Source: Channallabes apus (Eukaryota; Chordata; Actinopteri; Siluriformes; Clariidae). From it: DNA of 64,000 nucleotides. Of the stretch, positions 27,101 through 41,000 are shown one piece after another (positions within the stretch are counted from its first letter, which is position 1; each line of letters opens with the position of its first letter). The notes below the pieces were generated by a model, which was not told the DNA's origin, made no database searches, and was given only the letters and a program-made list of their open reading frames with translations. The stretch is from positions 29,373,392 through 29,437,391 of the forward strand of contig CM060109.1 of NCBI GenBank assembly GCA_030522415.1, read 5' to 3'. The position numbers were made by a program, and so were the translations under genes.

Positions 27101-30100
27101 TACTGAGGAGCTTGAGGTTTGTTCATTGAGCAGATTCTCCTGAGAACAACTCTCCTGCCCTCATTTTCCTCCCAGTGCCAGCAAAGCCTTGATCAGTTAA
27201 TGAGATAAAATAAACTTGTCTATGGGGTGTGAGGTCAATATGGCTCAGTGTGTGCACTAAGGACCACACAGCAACTGCTATTTATTTTCTTAAAATGCCT
27301 GTCTGTACATATTTTACCCTGAAGGAAGGAACCATTATCTAATGATGTTTAAAAAAAAAAAAAAAAAAAAACTTTAAATGTCACTTGTTGCTTTTACCAC
27401 CACATGTGGTGCCTAAGCAGTGTCTTGTGCAAAAGATATTATACTCCATGCTGTATCTCACAGTGTGGTCAACTTTATCTGCTTTTATTTAATGTTAGAC
27501 ACTTGCTCATTCAGTGTTAAATGTGTGCCATTTTAATTATGGAAGGGCTAATTAAACGCCACTCTCCTCCCAATCTGTTTTCAACGAGCCATTAGCCATT
27601 GCCCCGAGGGGAGTCGCTGGCTAACGATCGCTCAGCGTCATTGCTTACGGTAATGAGACTCCGGGAGCTAAGTGCCATCACTTTGTTTCAGCTCTTTGAC
27701 TCCAGACATTGCTTTTGTTTAGTTTCTCTTGCACTCTGAACCATCAACTTCAGTTTTACACGGTTCTTAAAAATGGTCACTGAATAATTCAATATTGGAC
27801 ATGAAGAGGATTCTCAATGCTGAATTGATTTGACTTAAACTTGACAAGTCTTTGTAACCAAGTTTTTTTTTTTTTTTTTTTTTTTTGAGTGTTTTGGCCT
27901 TGAGTCGAAGACAGTTGGATATAAAAGCTTAAGTTGATGTCACTTTATTATTTAGCATTCAGTTCATGCAAATTCAGCCCGAATCCTCAAAATTGCTTTA
28001 TTGTCTGCATTAACATCTTTGAACTTCTGTGCTCATGATTTGACGCATATCCATTTACCCCCATTTGCTCATAATGTAGTTTCTTTTAAGACTTCTTGCG
28101 GCTTATGTATAGTACTGTGCAAAAGTCTTGCACGTTCTTCATATTTTGTTTTCAGGCCATCTTGTGTCTTTAATACAGTCTTGAGGAATAGTTCTCCAGG
28201 CTTCTTAAAGGACTTTTTGGCTCTCATTTTGGACAAGTTTTGGCTCTGAATTTCCGTCCAGTTCCTGTACCTGACCTACTACTGAACAGATGATGACAGA
28301 TGATCGGACCAGAGATTAGTATACTGATGATGCTGAATGCTTAGTGGTTGGAACAGAATAGAGGGGATATGAGATTGCTACCTACTGTAGGTTGAAAAAA
28401 TTTTTTATGCATATTTAGGCACCTTAGGTCACAGTAAAGCATTCATTCTCTTTTCTTTAATAGGATCTATGTAATTTAATTTGAATAAATATTAAGAAAT
28501 GACTTGTGGCTCAAGACTTTTGACAATAATGTACATTTTGGAGAAATTGTTAAATATTTCCATTTGTGAGCTCCCTGGGCTGTAGATTTAACCAATTCCA
28601 GTCCTTATGCCCTTAAGCTGAAATACAGTATGCATCATCTGATGTGCTGTCCAATGACTTGTAAAACTGCCATGATACCTTTGGTTTCCTAGACCCAAGC
28701 GCCTCTGTTGCCACACAACAGAGTAGACAAGGGATAGAAGTTATTACAAAGTGTTCAAGAGGATTTAAGAATAGAGCAAAGTCACACGCATTTCACACTG
28801 CGTCACGGCTTTCAAGGTCATGCTAGGCCAAACCCAATGCACATGATAAGTGAACAGTTTCCATCTGTCTCAATATTAAATCTGACACAGGGGAACTAAT
28901 GCAGTTTGATAGCTTTCCTGGGCTTTTTTTGATGCACTACCATGATGCATGCAGATCCTCATTGATCAATGACAGTTACAAAGGACAAAGTAATGCTGGC
29001 ATTTTTCCCTTCCTTCACTAGCATGACTCTTATCTGCCTCAAATTAATTATTTGTGGCAGAAAACGCAGAATCAGAGCAGATAAAAGAAACCATTACCTG
29101 TGCATACAGATGTGCTCGTGCATACAACTGGGTTTAAACTAAATTACTCAGAGGTGGTTGTTGTTGTTTTTTTCCCCTCCTTTGGAAATGCCAGATTACA
29201 GATCTGAACAAGTGTTTATTGGTCTGCAGTGTTAATGTGGATTAGTGCAAAAGCCTCTTAGATGAAGTCTTTGATTAAGCTAGATGTTTTGAGAAGTGTG
29301 CATTAATTAGCTTTGGGCCAGGCACTCATTTAAAATGTTTATCTTTGCTGCCACAGAAGGAGCCATAGTCTTGTAACACAATCCATTGGTGTGCCACTTC
29401 AAATATGTTGTGGCAACTAATAAAGCTATATTGAGATGGAAAAATAAATTGCAACACCACTTAATTTATCAGTCTAGGTCCTTTAAATAGGCCAGTTTCT
29501 TCTGGGTTTATGTAATTTGTTTTCTCCAAAGCTTGTGAAAAATCTCTGGTATGCAATCAAATATAGGCCATTGCTACTTTGTGTAATAATTTTCCGAAGG
29601 TAACCCATGACTAATGGCTAAGGTTAGAGACAGTCTTTTGTATTTATTTTTTCTTGTGTGTTTCAGGAAGGGAAAGTTCCTGCATCACTATGAGAACTAT
29701 GGAGCCACAGCCAAGGACATTGCAGATTGGCTTAAAAAGTGAGTAGAGCATCCTGTCAATCACAACTCCAACTAGAATAAAGACTGACTACACACAAACA
29801 CACACACACACAACCTTGCAATTTTTGTATGCCTTCCGGCAAGTGTAAAGGCCAGTTTTTATTAGTGGAAGACATATTGAGGGCTTGGTGCTTAGGCACC
29901 GCTGCATTGATTGAGTGCATCGTCGAGGGAGGTTTTTTTTATGACAAGCAGAGGATATGTGCACTAGGTGGTAAAACACCAAGTCTGAACCTCATGTGGG
30001 CCTTGTGGTATAGATGTAATGATGCCTCTTATTTTTTTTTAAACACTTGTTTAGCCCATGGAGTAAGTGACTATTAACTTAGTTTCTGGGTAACCATGAC

Positions 30101-32016
30101 AGACAGGTTCATACCAAACACAGTATCACATATTTAGTATAGCACATGACGTACTGTAGGAGTAATAATGTGAATAAATAGTTGAAACTAAGAAATGATC
30201 AATATGTCAGACATATTTAGTTTTCTCCAAGCCAGTGATTCCCAAATTGGGGAAAGTAAATTATAGATTGGGAGATCTATTATTAAGTTTATTATTTCCC
30301 CTTTGACTAGCTACAGTACTTGTTCTGGATGTATCTAATATAAATCTCAATAATAAAAAAATCTATATAAAATCAACTACTTTGCTATACAAATAAGCCT
30401 GTAATTAATGCCAATTTAAATGTAATGACACTTTCCATGAAGAAAAAGTGTTCCATGTTTGAAGAGCTCAGGAAAAGAAAGCTGTATTCCTCTAGTAAAT
30501 AGGCAAATTAGGCTATTGTCCCAATAGTTGAATAGTTATTTCTAAAACAGGTCTATTCTGAGGGAGTCTGAGGAGGAATATATTTTATAGTCAATTGGGT
30601 CCCTCAGTGCAAAACATTTGAAAACCACTGGTGTTAGCCTTAGGGCAGAAAACAACACAATGCAATATTTGGGTTGCTGAAAAATAAAAAAAAATTTTTT
30701 TGTTAATTTCTTTGCAAAACATAAGACTCAAATGGATTGTTTTTTCAAAGCAGAATCCTATCACCGGTTTCGAGCATGTGACCTGTCATAATGATTATGC
30801 AACACATTACAGGACTATTACAGGAAGACCACTGATTGCAAAAGTGGACTTTTTCATCTCTCTCAGGAGTATTTGTTCTGATGTCTCTGACATGGCTTTT
30901 ATTTGGCAACAGGCAGAAAAATACTTGGATTCACAAACTCTGCTGTGTCCCCTTATGAAACACTGCAGCTGGAGCTGACAGATCTTCCTGTAAAGCATGT
31001 GCACATAGACCTCTGCACTTTAAAGCTCACTGAAGCTGCCTTTATCCTTCCAAAAACTGGAAGGTCACAGGCATCTTTTTAGGAGGAAAGCGTATTCCAT
31101 TTTTGTCCAGATGATTTAGCCTGTTGCCGTATACCTTTTTACAGTCATAGTGGGTTAATCCACTTAATTACTAGAAATTGTGAATGCGCACAGCGGCTGA
31201 ACGAGTGTCTGTTGGTCATGGAGTGAGATTACTCATAAGCAGATGTCCAGAATTGAGAGTAAAGTGGAACATCTGTGTCAACAGCCAGCACACAAACGAT
31301 TTGCTTTATTGCATTAAAAAACATGGAGCCAGCCAAACCTAAAGTAGTGACGTTACTCGGACAAAACCCACCATACACATAAGTGCAGGCAATATGGGCC
31401 AAGCTAAAGCATACTGTACTGTCTGCAGGAAAATTTTTATTTTAGTAGTGACAGCAAGGAAAGTGCTGAAATAAAATTTCAGGTTTTGTATTCTGTATTT
31501 AGATTTTTTCGTTTAGACATGTGCCATTGTTGGTGTGATCAGATTTAACGAGAAATCCACCCTGAATTACTTATTAATTACATTATAATTCATGACATAT
31601 TGTAATGTGATTTACTTTTCAGGTTTATACTTCTTTCATTGACATGGACTTTGATATGAAGGGTTATCCTTTTATTAATTGTATTAATTAACTCTCTCTC
31701 TCAGCCCACAGCCTCCTCAGCCCAAGACCCCTGAGGTACCATGGGCAGAATCAGACTCAGCAGTTTTTCATCTGACTGATGAGTCCTTTGACACATTTCT
31801 GGACGAACATCCCTCAGTCTTGCTTATGTTTTATGCTCCCTGTAAGTTTTCAGCTCCTTGTCAGGTCTCATGTACACAGGGGTTTTTGAAGTATGGATCA
31901 GCTTTGTACTAAGATAGCAGTAGATCTGCGCTTTGTACAGAGCCGCTCAATCAGTGTCTGAAAAGACTGTTACTTGGAACGTCATTATTTGCATCACTTT
32001 GTAAAAGAGAGATAAG

Positions 32017-32076
<60 letters not shown>

Positions 32077-35000
32077 GGGGAGAAAAAAAGGATTTTGATA
32101 ATAAAAATGTGGTACTGTAGGTACATTTTAAAATCAGAGATGGAGTGCTTATTCATGTCCTCAAGCACTGACTACATTCCACCTTGTCTTCATGCGCACA
32201 CCTCTCTGTTCATCACATCTTCTATAACTCTTACTCTCCTCACTTGGAAAATACACTCAATAATTGCATACCATCTCGTCTTTCGCTCTGTGGTCAAAAT
32301 ACTGACACAAAAATGAATGGATGCTTACGTCACTGACTGAAGGGTGCACAGATTTCATTTTCACTCTCTTTCTTTTTAATTCTCAGAGACAGACGGGCTT
32401 TAACAACTTCTTCTGGCCCTCTTAAGGATATGAGTAATAAATCCTCAAGGCTGTAGGATGCAGTATTCCATCTCCGGATATTACCCAACCCACTCAGCAA
32501 TATTAGAGCACTTATGAAGTGTGTAAATTTACTCTTTTTTTTGCTTCATGGTCACTTTCAGTCAGTGACCCCATAATGACTTGTCCAGTTATCCTTGGTT
32601 TATGTTCATAGCTCCTCCTGAATGTATAACAGGTGCAGAAAAACTCCCAGATTGAAGTGCTCAGAAAAGCAGCGTAATGCTTTTCCAACTGAATGCTGCC
32701 CATTAGTTTCAATAAAGGCTCATTATGACTGCTTTGGAGATTAGAGATTGTGCTTCTGCAGGTCATAGATTAAATAACTCTTATGTAATTTAAAGCCCTT
32801 GCTTAGATATTTATCACTCAGAAGGATGTGCTTTTAGTTTAATTTTTTTTTTATCTCTACAGTTTATAAATCAGTGTAATGATCATCTCGTTTTAGTTGG
32901 AACATGTAAAGAGTTCATTCATTTAGTAGTGCACACTCGGATATTTTGACCTTGTCTGTCACATATACACCTTTCTTCCTTTCAGTGTTTATATACCTCA
33001 ACTATGAGAGACAAACTAAGAATAAAATCCAGAAAATCACATTGTAGGATTTTTGAAGAATGTATTTACAAATTATTTATTTGCAAATACTTATTGAAAA
33101 ATAAGTATTTGGTCACCTACAAACAAGCTAGATTTCTGGCTCTCACAGATCTGTGACTGCTTCTTTTAGAGGCTCCTCTGTCCTTCACTCAGTGCCTGTA
33201 TTAATGGCATCTGTTATCAGTATAACAGACACCTGTCAAAAACCTCAAACAGTCACACTCCAAACTCCACTATGGCCAAGACCAAAGAGCTGTCAAAGGA
33301 CACCAGAAATAAAATTGTAGACCTGCACCAGGCTGGAAAGCCTGAATCCGCAATAGGTAAGCAGCTTGGTGTGAAGAAAGCAACTGTGGGAGCAATTATT
33401 ATAAAATGGAAGACATACAAGATCACTGATAATCTCCTTCGATCTGGGACTCCAAGCACCATAATTAGCAAATTACTTAATAAATCCTACAATGTGATTT
33501 TTTTTCTTCTTAGTTTGTCTCTCACACTGTAGTTCCAGTATACAGTACCTATGAAGAAAATCTTTTTAAGTGCGAGAACTTGCACAATTGGTGTGTGGGT
33601 GTGTGTGGCTATATATACAGTGGCTTGCAAAAGTATTCGGCCCCCTTGAACTTTTCCACATTTTGTCACATTACAGCCACAAACATGAATCAATTTTATT
33701 GGAATTCCACGTGAAAGACCAATACAAAGTGGTGTACACGTGAGAAGTGGAAGGAAAATCATACATGATTCCAAACATTTTTTACAAATAAATAACTGAA
33801 AAGTGGGGTGTGCATAATTATTCAGCCCCCTGAGTCAATACTTTGTAGAACCACCTTTTGCTGCAGTTACAGCTGCCAGTCTTTTAGGTTATGTCTCTAC
33901 CAGCTTTGCACATCTAGAGACTGAAATCCTTGCCCATTCTTCTTTGCAAAACAGCTCCAGCTCAGTCAGATTAGATGGACAGCGTTTGTGAACAGCAGTT
34001 TTGAGATCTTGCCAAAGATTCTCGATTGGATTTAGATCTGGACTTTGACTGGGTCATTCTAACACATGGATATGTTTTGTTTTAAACCATTCCATTGTTG
34101 CCCTGGCTTTATGTTTAGGGTCGTTGTCCTGCTGGGAGGTGAACCTCCGCCCCAGTCTCAAGTCTTTTGCAGACTCCAAGAGGTTTTCATCCAAGATTGC
34201 TCTGTATTTGGCTCCATCCATCTTCCCATCAACTCTGACCAGCTTCCCTGTCCCTGCTGAAGAGAAGCACCCCCAGAGCATGATGCTGCCACCACCATAT
34301 TTGACAGTGGGGATGGTGTGTTCAGAGTGATGTGCAGTGTTAGTTTTCCGCCACACATAGCGTTTTGCATTTTGGCCAAAAAGTTCCATTTTGGTCTCAT
34401 CTGACCAGAGCACCTTCTTCCACATGTTTGCTGTGTCCCCCACATGGCTTGTGGCAAACTGCAAACGGGACTTCTTATGGTTTTCTGTTAACAATGGCTT
34501 TCTTCTTGCCACTCTTCCATAAAGGCCAACTTTGTGCAGTGCACGACTAATAGTTGTCGTATGGAAAGATTCCCCCACCTGAGCTGTAGATCTCTGCAGC
34601 TCGTCCAGAGTCACCATGGGCCTCTTGGCTGCATTTCTGATCAGCGCTCTCCTTGTTCGGCCTGTGAGTTTAGGTGGACGGCCTTGTCTTGGTATGTTTA
34701 CAGTTGTGCCATACTCCTTCCATTTCTGAATGATCGCTTGAACAGTGCTTCGTGGGATGTTCAAGGCTTTGGAAATCTTTTTGTAGCCTAAGCCTGCTTT
34801 ACGTTTCTCAATAACTTTATCCCTGACCTGTCTGGTGTGTTCTTTGGACTTCATGGTGTTGTTGCTCCCAATATTCTCTTAGACAACCTCTGAGGCCGTC
34901 ACAGAGCAGCTGTATTTGTACTGACATTAGATTACACACAGGTGCACTCTATTTAGTCATTAGCACTCATCAGGCAATGTCTATGGGCAACTGACTGCAC

Positions 35001-38000
35001 TCAGACCAAAGGGGTCTGAATAATTACGCACACCCCACTTTGCAGTTATTTATTTGTAAAAAATGTTTGGAATCATGTATGATTTTCGTTCCACTTCTCA
35101 CATGTACACCACTTTGTATTGGTCTTTCGCGTGGAATTCAAATAAAATTGATTCATGTTTGTGGCTGTAATGTGACACAATGTGTAAAAGTTCAAGGGGG
35201 CCGAATACTTTTTTGCAAGCCACTGTATATATAATGCATACACACAGTATATACAGGAAATGTATGTATAATGTACACATTACAGAATTTCTATATTCTA
35301 CAAAAATACTGGACATTTCAAAGCTATGAAATAATACTGTACATATTTCAAGTTCATTCAGACTTATCAGCCTCAACAATCACCAATTTACAGCACCACG
35401 TATTAGAGGTGTTGTGAAAGTTTTACAGATCATAAGTAGCAGATACATACCAACTGTTCAAGGAAGATATTTTGGATGCTTTCAGCATTGCTTTACAATG
35501 TAGAAAGAAATAAAAATCAGGAGCGACCATGAAATTAGAAAAGGTATATTTCTTACATTCTGTCTTGCCTTAGAGAAAACGAATCAGTTCTGTTTCAGTT
35601 GTAAAATCCTTTTTTTTCTCTCTTAGTATTTGAAGTGTTTGCTGGCTCATGGCCCACTTCTGTTCACTTGTCAGTGCAACTTGTCACAAATGCTTGTACC
35701 TTTTGAACACTGGTAGGAACCGTGTTTGGAAGCCAGTGTCAAATTGTGAAGTGTGAATTACAGTGTTACTGCATGTCCTTGTCCACAATGGATGTCTTTT
35801 CTATGACAGCGTTTTCTGTTTTCTCCAGGGTGCGGCCATTGTAAGAAGATGAAACCTGAATATGATGAAGCGGCTGAAATCCTCAACAGAGAGACTGATG
35901 TGAGTGCACATTCTGTTAAGTCTTTAAAATTCGTGACTCTAAATGATCACCACATGAGGTCCAGCCGGAGCAGGTCAGTCTGCTCTGTGAAACATATTTA
36001 CCTAGTATTATTATGCTTCATGTGGATGCAGAGGAAATAGAATCACTGTGCTTGAGAGAGCACATGGGTATTGTGCACCTAATGAAATTATGAAGTGTGA
36101 AATTGTAAGTTTGAGAAATAGAAACCTTAAAATGATGAATTTGTTAGTTTAATTAAATCAATCTATTCTAAAAACCGGATTCCAAAAAAGTTGTGAATAA
36201 AAACTGAATGCAATGATGTGTAGATGGCAAATGTCAATATTTTATTCAGAATAGAACATAGATGACAGATCAAAAGTTTAATCCGAGAAAATGTATCATT
36301 TTAAAGGAAAAAGATGTTGATTCCAAATTTCACGGTGTCAACAAATCCCAAAAAAGTTGGGAGAAGTAGCAATAAGAGGCTGGAAAAAGTAAATTTGAGC
36401 ATAACGAAGAGCTTGAAGACCAATTAACAGTAATTAGGTTAATTGGCAACATGATTGGGTATAAAAAGAGCTTCTCAGAGTGGCAGTGTCTCTCAGAAGC
36501 CAAGATGGGTAGAGGATCACCAATTCCCACAATGTTGCGCAGAAAGATAGTGGAGCAATATCAGAAAGGTGTTACCCAGCAAAAAATTGCAAAGACTTTG
36601 CAGTTATCATCATCAACTGTGCATAATATCATCCGAAGATTCAGAGAATCTGGAACAATCTCTGTGCGTAAGGGTCAAGGGCGTAAAACCATACTGGATG
36701 CCCGTGATCTCCGGGCCCTTAAACGACACTGCACCACAAACAGGAATGCTACTGTAAAGGAAATCACAGAATGGGCTCAGGAATACTTCCAGAAACCATT
36801 GTCAGTGAACACAATCCACCGTGCCATCCGCCGTTGCCAGCTGAAACTCTACAGTGCAAAGAAGAAGCCATTTCTAAGCAAGATCCACAAGCACAGGTGT
36901 TTTCATTGGGCCAGGGATCATTTAAAATGGAGTATAGCAAAATGGAAGACTGTTCTGTGGTCAGACGAGTTACGATTCGAAGTTCTTGTTGGAAATGTGG
37001 GACGCCATGTCATCCGGACCAAAGAGGACAAGGACAACCCAAGTTATCAACGCTCAGTTCAGAAGCCTGCATCTCTGATGGTATGGGGTTGCATGAGTGC
37101 GTGTGGCATGGGCAGCTTGCATGTCTGGAAAGGCACCATCAATGCAGAAAAATATATTCAGGTTCTAGAACAACATCTAGTCATCTCTTTCAGGGAAGAC
37201 CCTGCATTTTTCAACAAGATAATGCCAGACCACATTCTGCATCAATCACAACATCATGGCTGCGTAGGAGAAAGATCCGGGTACTGAAATGGCCAGTCTG
37301 CAGTCCAGATCTTTCCCCTATAGAGAACATTTGGCACATCATAAAGAGGAAGGTGCGACAAAGAAGGCCCAAGACGATTGAACAGTTAGAGGCCTGTATT
37401 AGACAAGAATGGGAGAGCATTCCTATTTCTAAACTTGAGAAACTGGTCTCCTCGGTCCCCAGACGTCTGTTGAGTGTTGTAAGAAGAAGCGGAGATGCCA
37501 CACTGTGGTGAAAATGGCCTTGTCCCAACTTTTTTGGGATTTGTTGACACTATGACATTTTGATTCACCATATTTTTCCCTTAAAATTATACATTTTCTC
37601 AGTTTAAACTTTTGTTCCGTGATTTATGTTCTATTCTGAATAAAATATTGACATTTGCCATCTCCACATCATTGCATTCAGTTTTTATTCACAATTTGTT
37701 TAGTGTCCCAACTCTTTTGGAATCCGGTTTGTAATTTGCCATCATGCAAAAAGAGATAATAAATTAAAAGGGGGAGGGGGGAAACTTACTACAATGCTAC
37801 CAGTGTTCATTCTCCAGTTTTGTGCTCATAATACTAAGGTTTGTTTTGAAGCCCAGTTTTTTTTCATGGATTATGGCTGATTCACAAACATCCATTTTTG
37901 GCTCTGTTTTGTGTTTGAGTGTGTGGAAGGAATAAGGTTCTGATTAGCAGGGTGCGTCCACAGAGTTAAAACTCCAGGGCAGTTTGAGGCCAGTAAAGTT

Positions 38001-41000
38001 TCCAAAGCCTCATGGTGTCCCTGTAGTCCTTATCTCTGCACCATGCAGAATGGCTTTCTTACCGGTACTGCGCATTATCTAATAAAGCAGTTGTGCTCCA
38101 GACGCTACGCCCTTTTCCCTAGGGTGAGCTGAGCTCACTTATTTTTCTCATTCCTGCTTCCTTCTGAATGACAGCATCTTCATTTCAGATATATTTATGT
38201 AACTTTGTATTGAGTTTTTTTTTTTATTATTATTATTTTTTTTATTATACTTTTACCATATGAAAAGCGTAGAGGGACATAAACACATTACGCGTTTTAA
38301 GATGTAATGTATAAATGCATTCATCCCAGCTTTTCACTAGAGCTCGGATCATATCAAGGTAGAAAGTTTTCTTGGTACACCAGGGCCATGATCTGCTTCA
38401 TGTGTAAAACGCTGACCTCCCAGGAATTCCTTAAATGGCCCAAACAGGTAAAATGGGGAGGATCAAGGTCAGGACTGTATTGGAACATGGCCCATGGAAA
38501 TTTTAGGACAATTGTAATATCTTCTTACACAGTGGCACCTGGAAGTGGGGGGTGGGGCAGGGTTATATATTAATGAGCAAGTTGATGTATTGGAAGCAGG
38601 AAAATGGGCAAACAGACCAGCTCTAAAATTGCGCAACTTTGACCAGCTCTAAAATTGCGAAGCCTAGATGACTGGGTCAGACTGACTCTAAAACAACACT
38701 AGTTTTATCCAATAGAATTGCATCGCAAGTTAATGCTGCAAAAGTGACCTCTTTTAGCCTCATAATGCTCCCTACTACACTAAAAAAATGGGTTCAAAAA
38801 TGGATCAGGGAACACAACGAGTGTTAACATGGCCCCAATAGTCTCCAATCTAATTGAGCATCTAAGGGATGTCCTGGAAAAACATGTTTGATCCATGGGG
38901 GCCCCATCTTGAAACTTACCTGACTTAAATGATCTTCTCCTCATGGCTTCACCTTCAGAGGTTTAGTGAAGTCCATGCCTCGGCGATTATATGCAAATTC
39001 GCAGCTGTCTAATGTACCAGCTGTCATGCTCAGTGACATTTCGAGAATTCTTATCTCCGAAAGGTTTTTTTTTCCCTGTGTTTTGCTGCTACTCATTTTC
39101 TCAGAACCTGCATGAACTCAGAGACTCACTCAGCCTTGAACTGTTTTCTCCACAGTGTGCAGAAGGTCTACTCAACCATAAAGATCAGTCAGTATTAAAA
39201 AGGGCTTATTCTGCTAAACAATGTGCTGAAAAGATACTTTGCAAGTAACATGGTTTGCTCTATGTGTATTTCCAGAGTCCAGGTGTGTTAGCAGCAGTGG
39301 ACGCCACCATCCATAAATCTGTGGCTGAACGCTTTAAGATCTCGGGCTTCCCTACCGTGAAGTACTTTGAGAATGGAGAGGAGAAGTACACTCTACCACA
39401 GCTACGGACCAAAGACAAGATCATTGAGTGGCTGCAGAAGTGAGCTGATGTGATTTATTTTTTTATTTTTATTTTTTTCCTCCGCTGTCTTACCTTATTT
39501 TTTGAGAGGGAGTCCCATATTTGCAGAGCCACATATTGACGTATTTACAGTAGGCTATTTCATTTATTTACAGGTCTTCAATTGAAATAAACCGCATGCT
39601 GTAACTGCTGGCAAAACCTCCAGCCTCATTTTTCCCCCATGTAGACCTAATTCTAACTGTAATAGACAATGGTTAATACAGGAATGTGTTTAATGTTTTA
39701 CAAACAACTGTGCACGTAAATCTTAAGTAGATGCTGTTGTTTTTCTGTCTATGGCTGATGTGTGTTTGTGCCTGGGGAAATAGGACTGCTCTGGAAAGGT
39801 GAGGCAGAGAGGATGAACCCCTCCTAGTCTGTATGTTCAAACTGTGACACTGCTGTCTAGATATATACACAAATATTTGATCCAAGTCATCATAAATACT
39901 GAAAAGGTGTCACAATGTCTTCCCCCTGGACTCCTGTCGAATGCAAAATGAATAAAAGAAAATGCATACTGGAAGACATGGAAGCAGGTCCATGGGTTGT
40001 TTCCATGTGCTATAGGCTCTAATAATGCAGAAGCTATAAACCTTGACACAATCCAAAATCAGGCACGGACTCTCGGTGGACTAAAGACTGGCTGTCACTG
40101 TGGAAGCAGCCTACTTAGTCACATACTGAGGTCTATGTTCAGTGGTGCTTGACTTCAATCAGTCCATACATGACTTGTCTGGGCCCCTGAACAAAAAAAA
40201 AGGACTGTGCTTTTTCTTGTCCCTGGGGATCCTGTAGAGTGAACAGAAGCTGCTGCTGAGTGTGAAAGTACGAGTGTGAATACGAATGCGAGTATAAATG
40301 AGAGTATGAGAGTGTTCATTATTGGCATTTCTGCACAGCACTGAAATGTTTTACGCGTAATTTGTGCCGAAGTGTTCTTGTTAGCAATGTGTTTTGAGTC
40401 AGGCAGATAAAGGGTCAAGCCAAGCAGCAGTGTATCTTCAAGTCAAGGTTTTTGTTTGATTTTTCTATGTGTTGGCATTAGTTCACAGAATCATAGAAAG
40501 ATTGTGGACACACTACTGTCACACACATTTCTCATTTTTCCCTAAACTGTTGCAACAAAACAGGGAGTACACAACTGTATAGAATGGATTTGGATGCTGT
40601 AGCATTCCAGTTCCTCTTCACTGAAAATAAGGAAACTCAAATATGCTCCAGCATGACAATGCCCTTATGTACAAAGCAATGAAGACATGGTTTGTGAAGG
40701 TTGTTAAACACCACACCGACTGCATACCAGTCATTCTGACCAGTGTTGGGGGACATTACTTTTTAAAGTAACTAATTACATTACAAAATTACTTTCATTA
40801 AAAAGTAATCAGTTATATTACAGTGTTACTTTCTTATAAAAGTAACTAGTTAGAGTACTTTTTCCATTGCAGAAAATGAACACTCCTTTATGATTCCTCA
40901 TGCATGTTGTTTTAGTCAAGACTTTTGACCTATGACTATTCTACCATGAGACTATTGACTCATAATCTGTTAACTACTAAATATCCCTATCTCACCTACG

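Noticed and set aside
27860..27890. Poly(T) tract as evidence for a processed pseudogene
   Set aside because: No retrocopied coding sequence or target duplication lies next to it.
34066..34791. Plus-strand frames across the Tc1 element
   Set aside because: They are antisense shadows of the minus-strand transposase gene.
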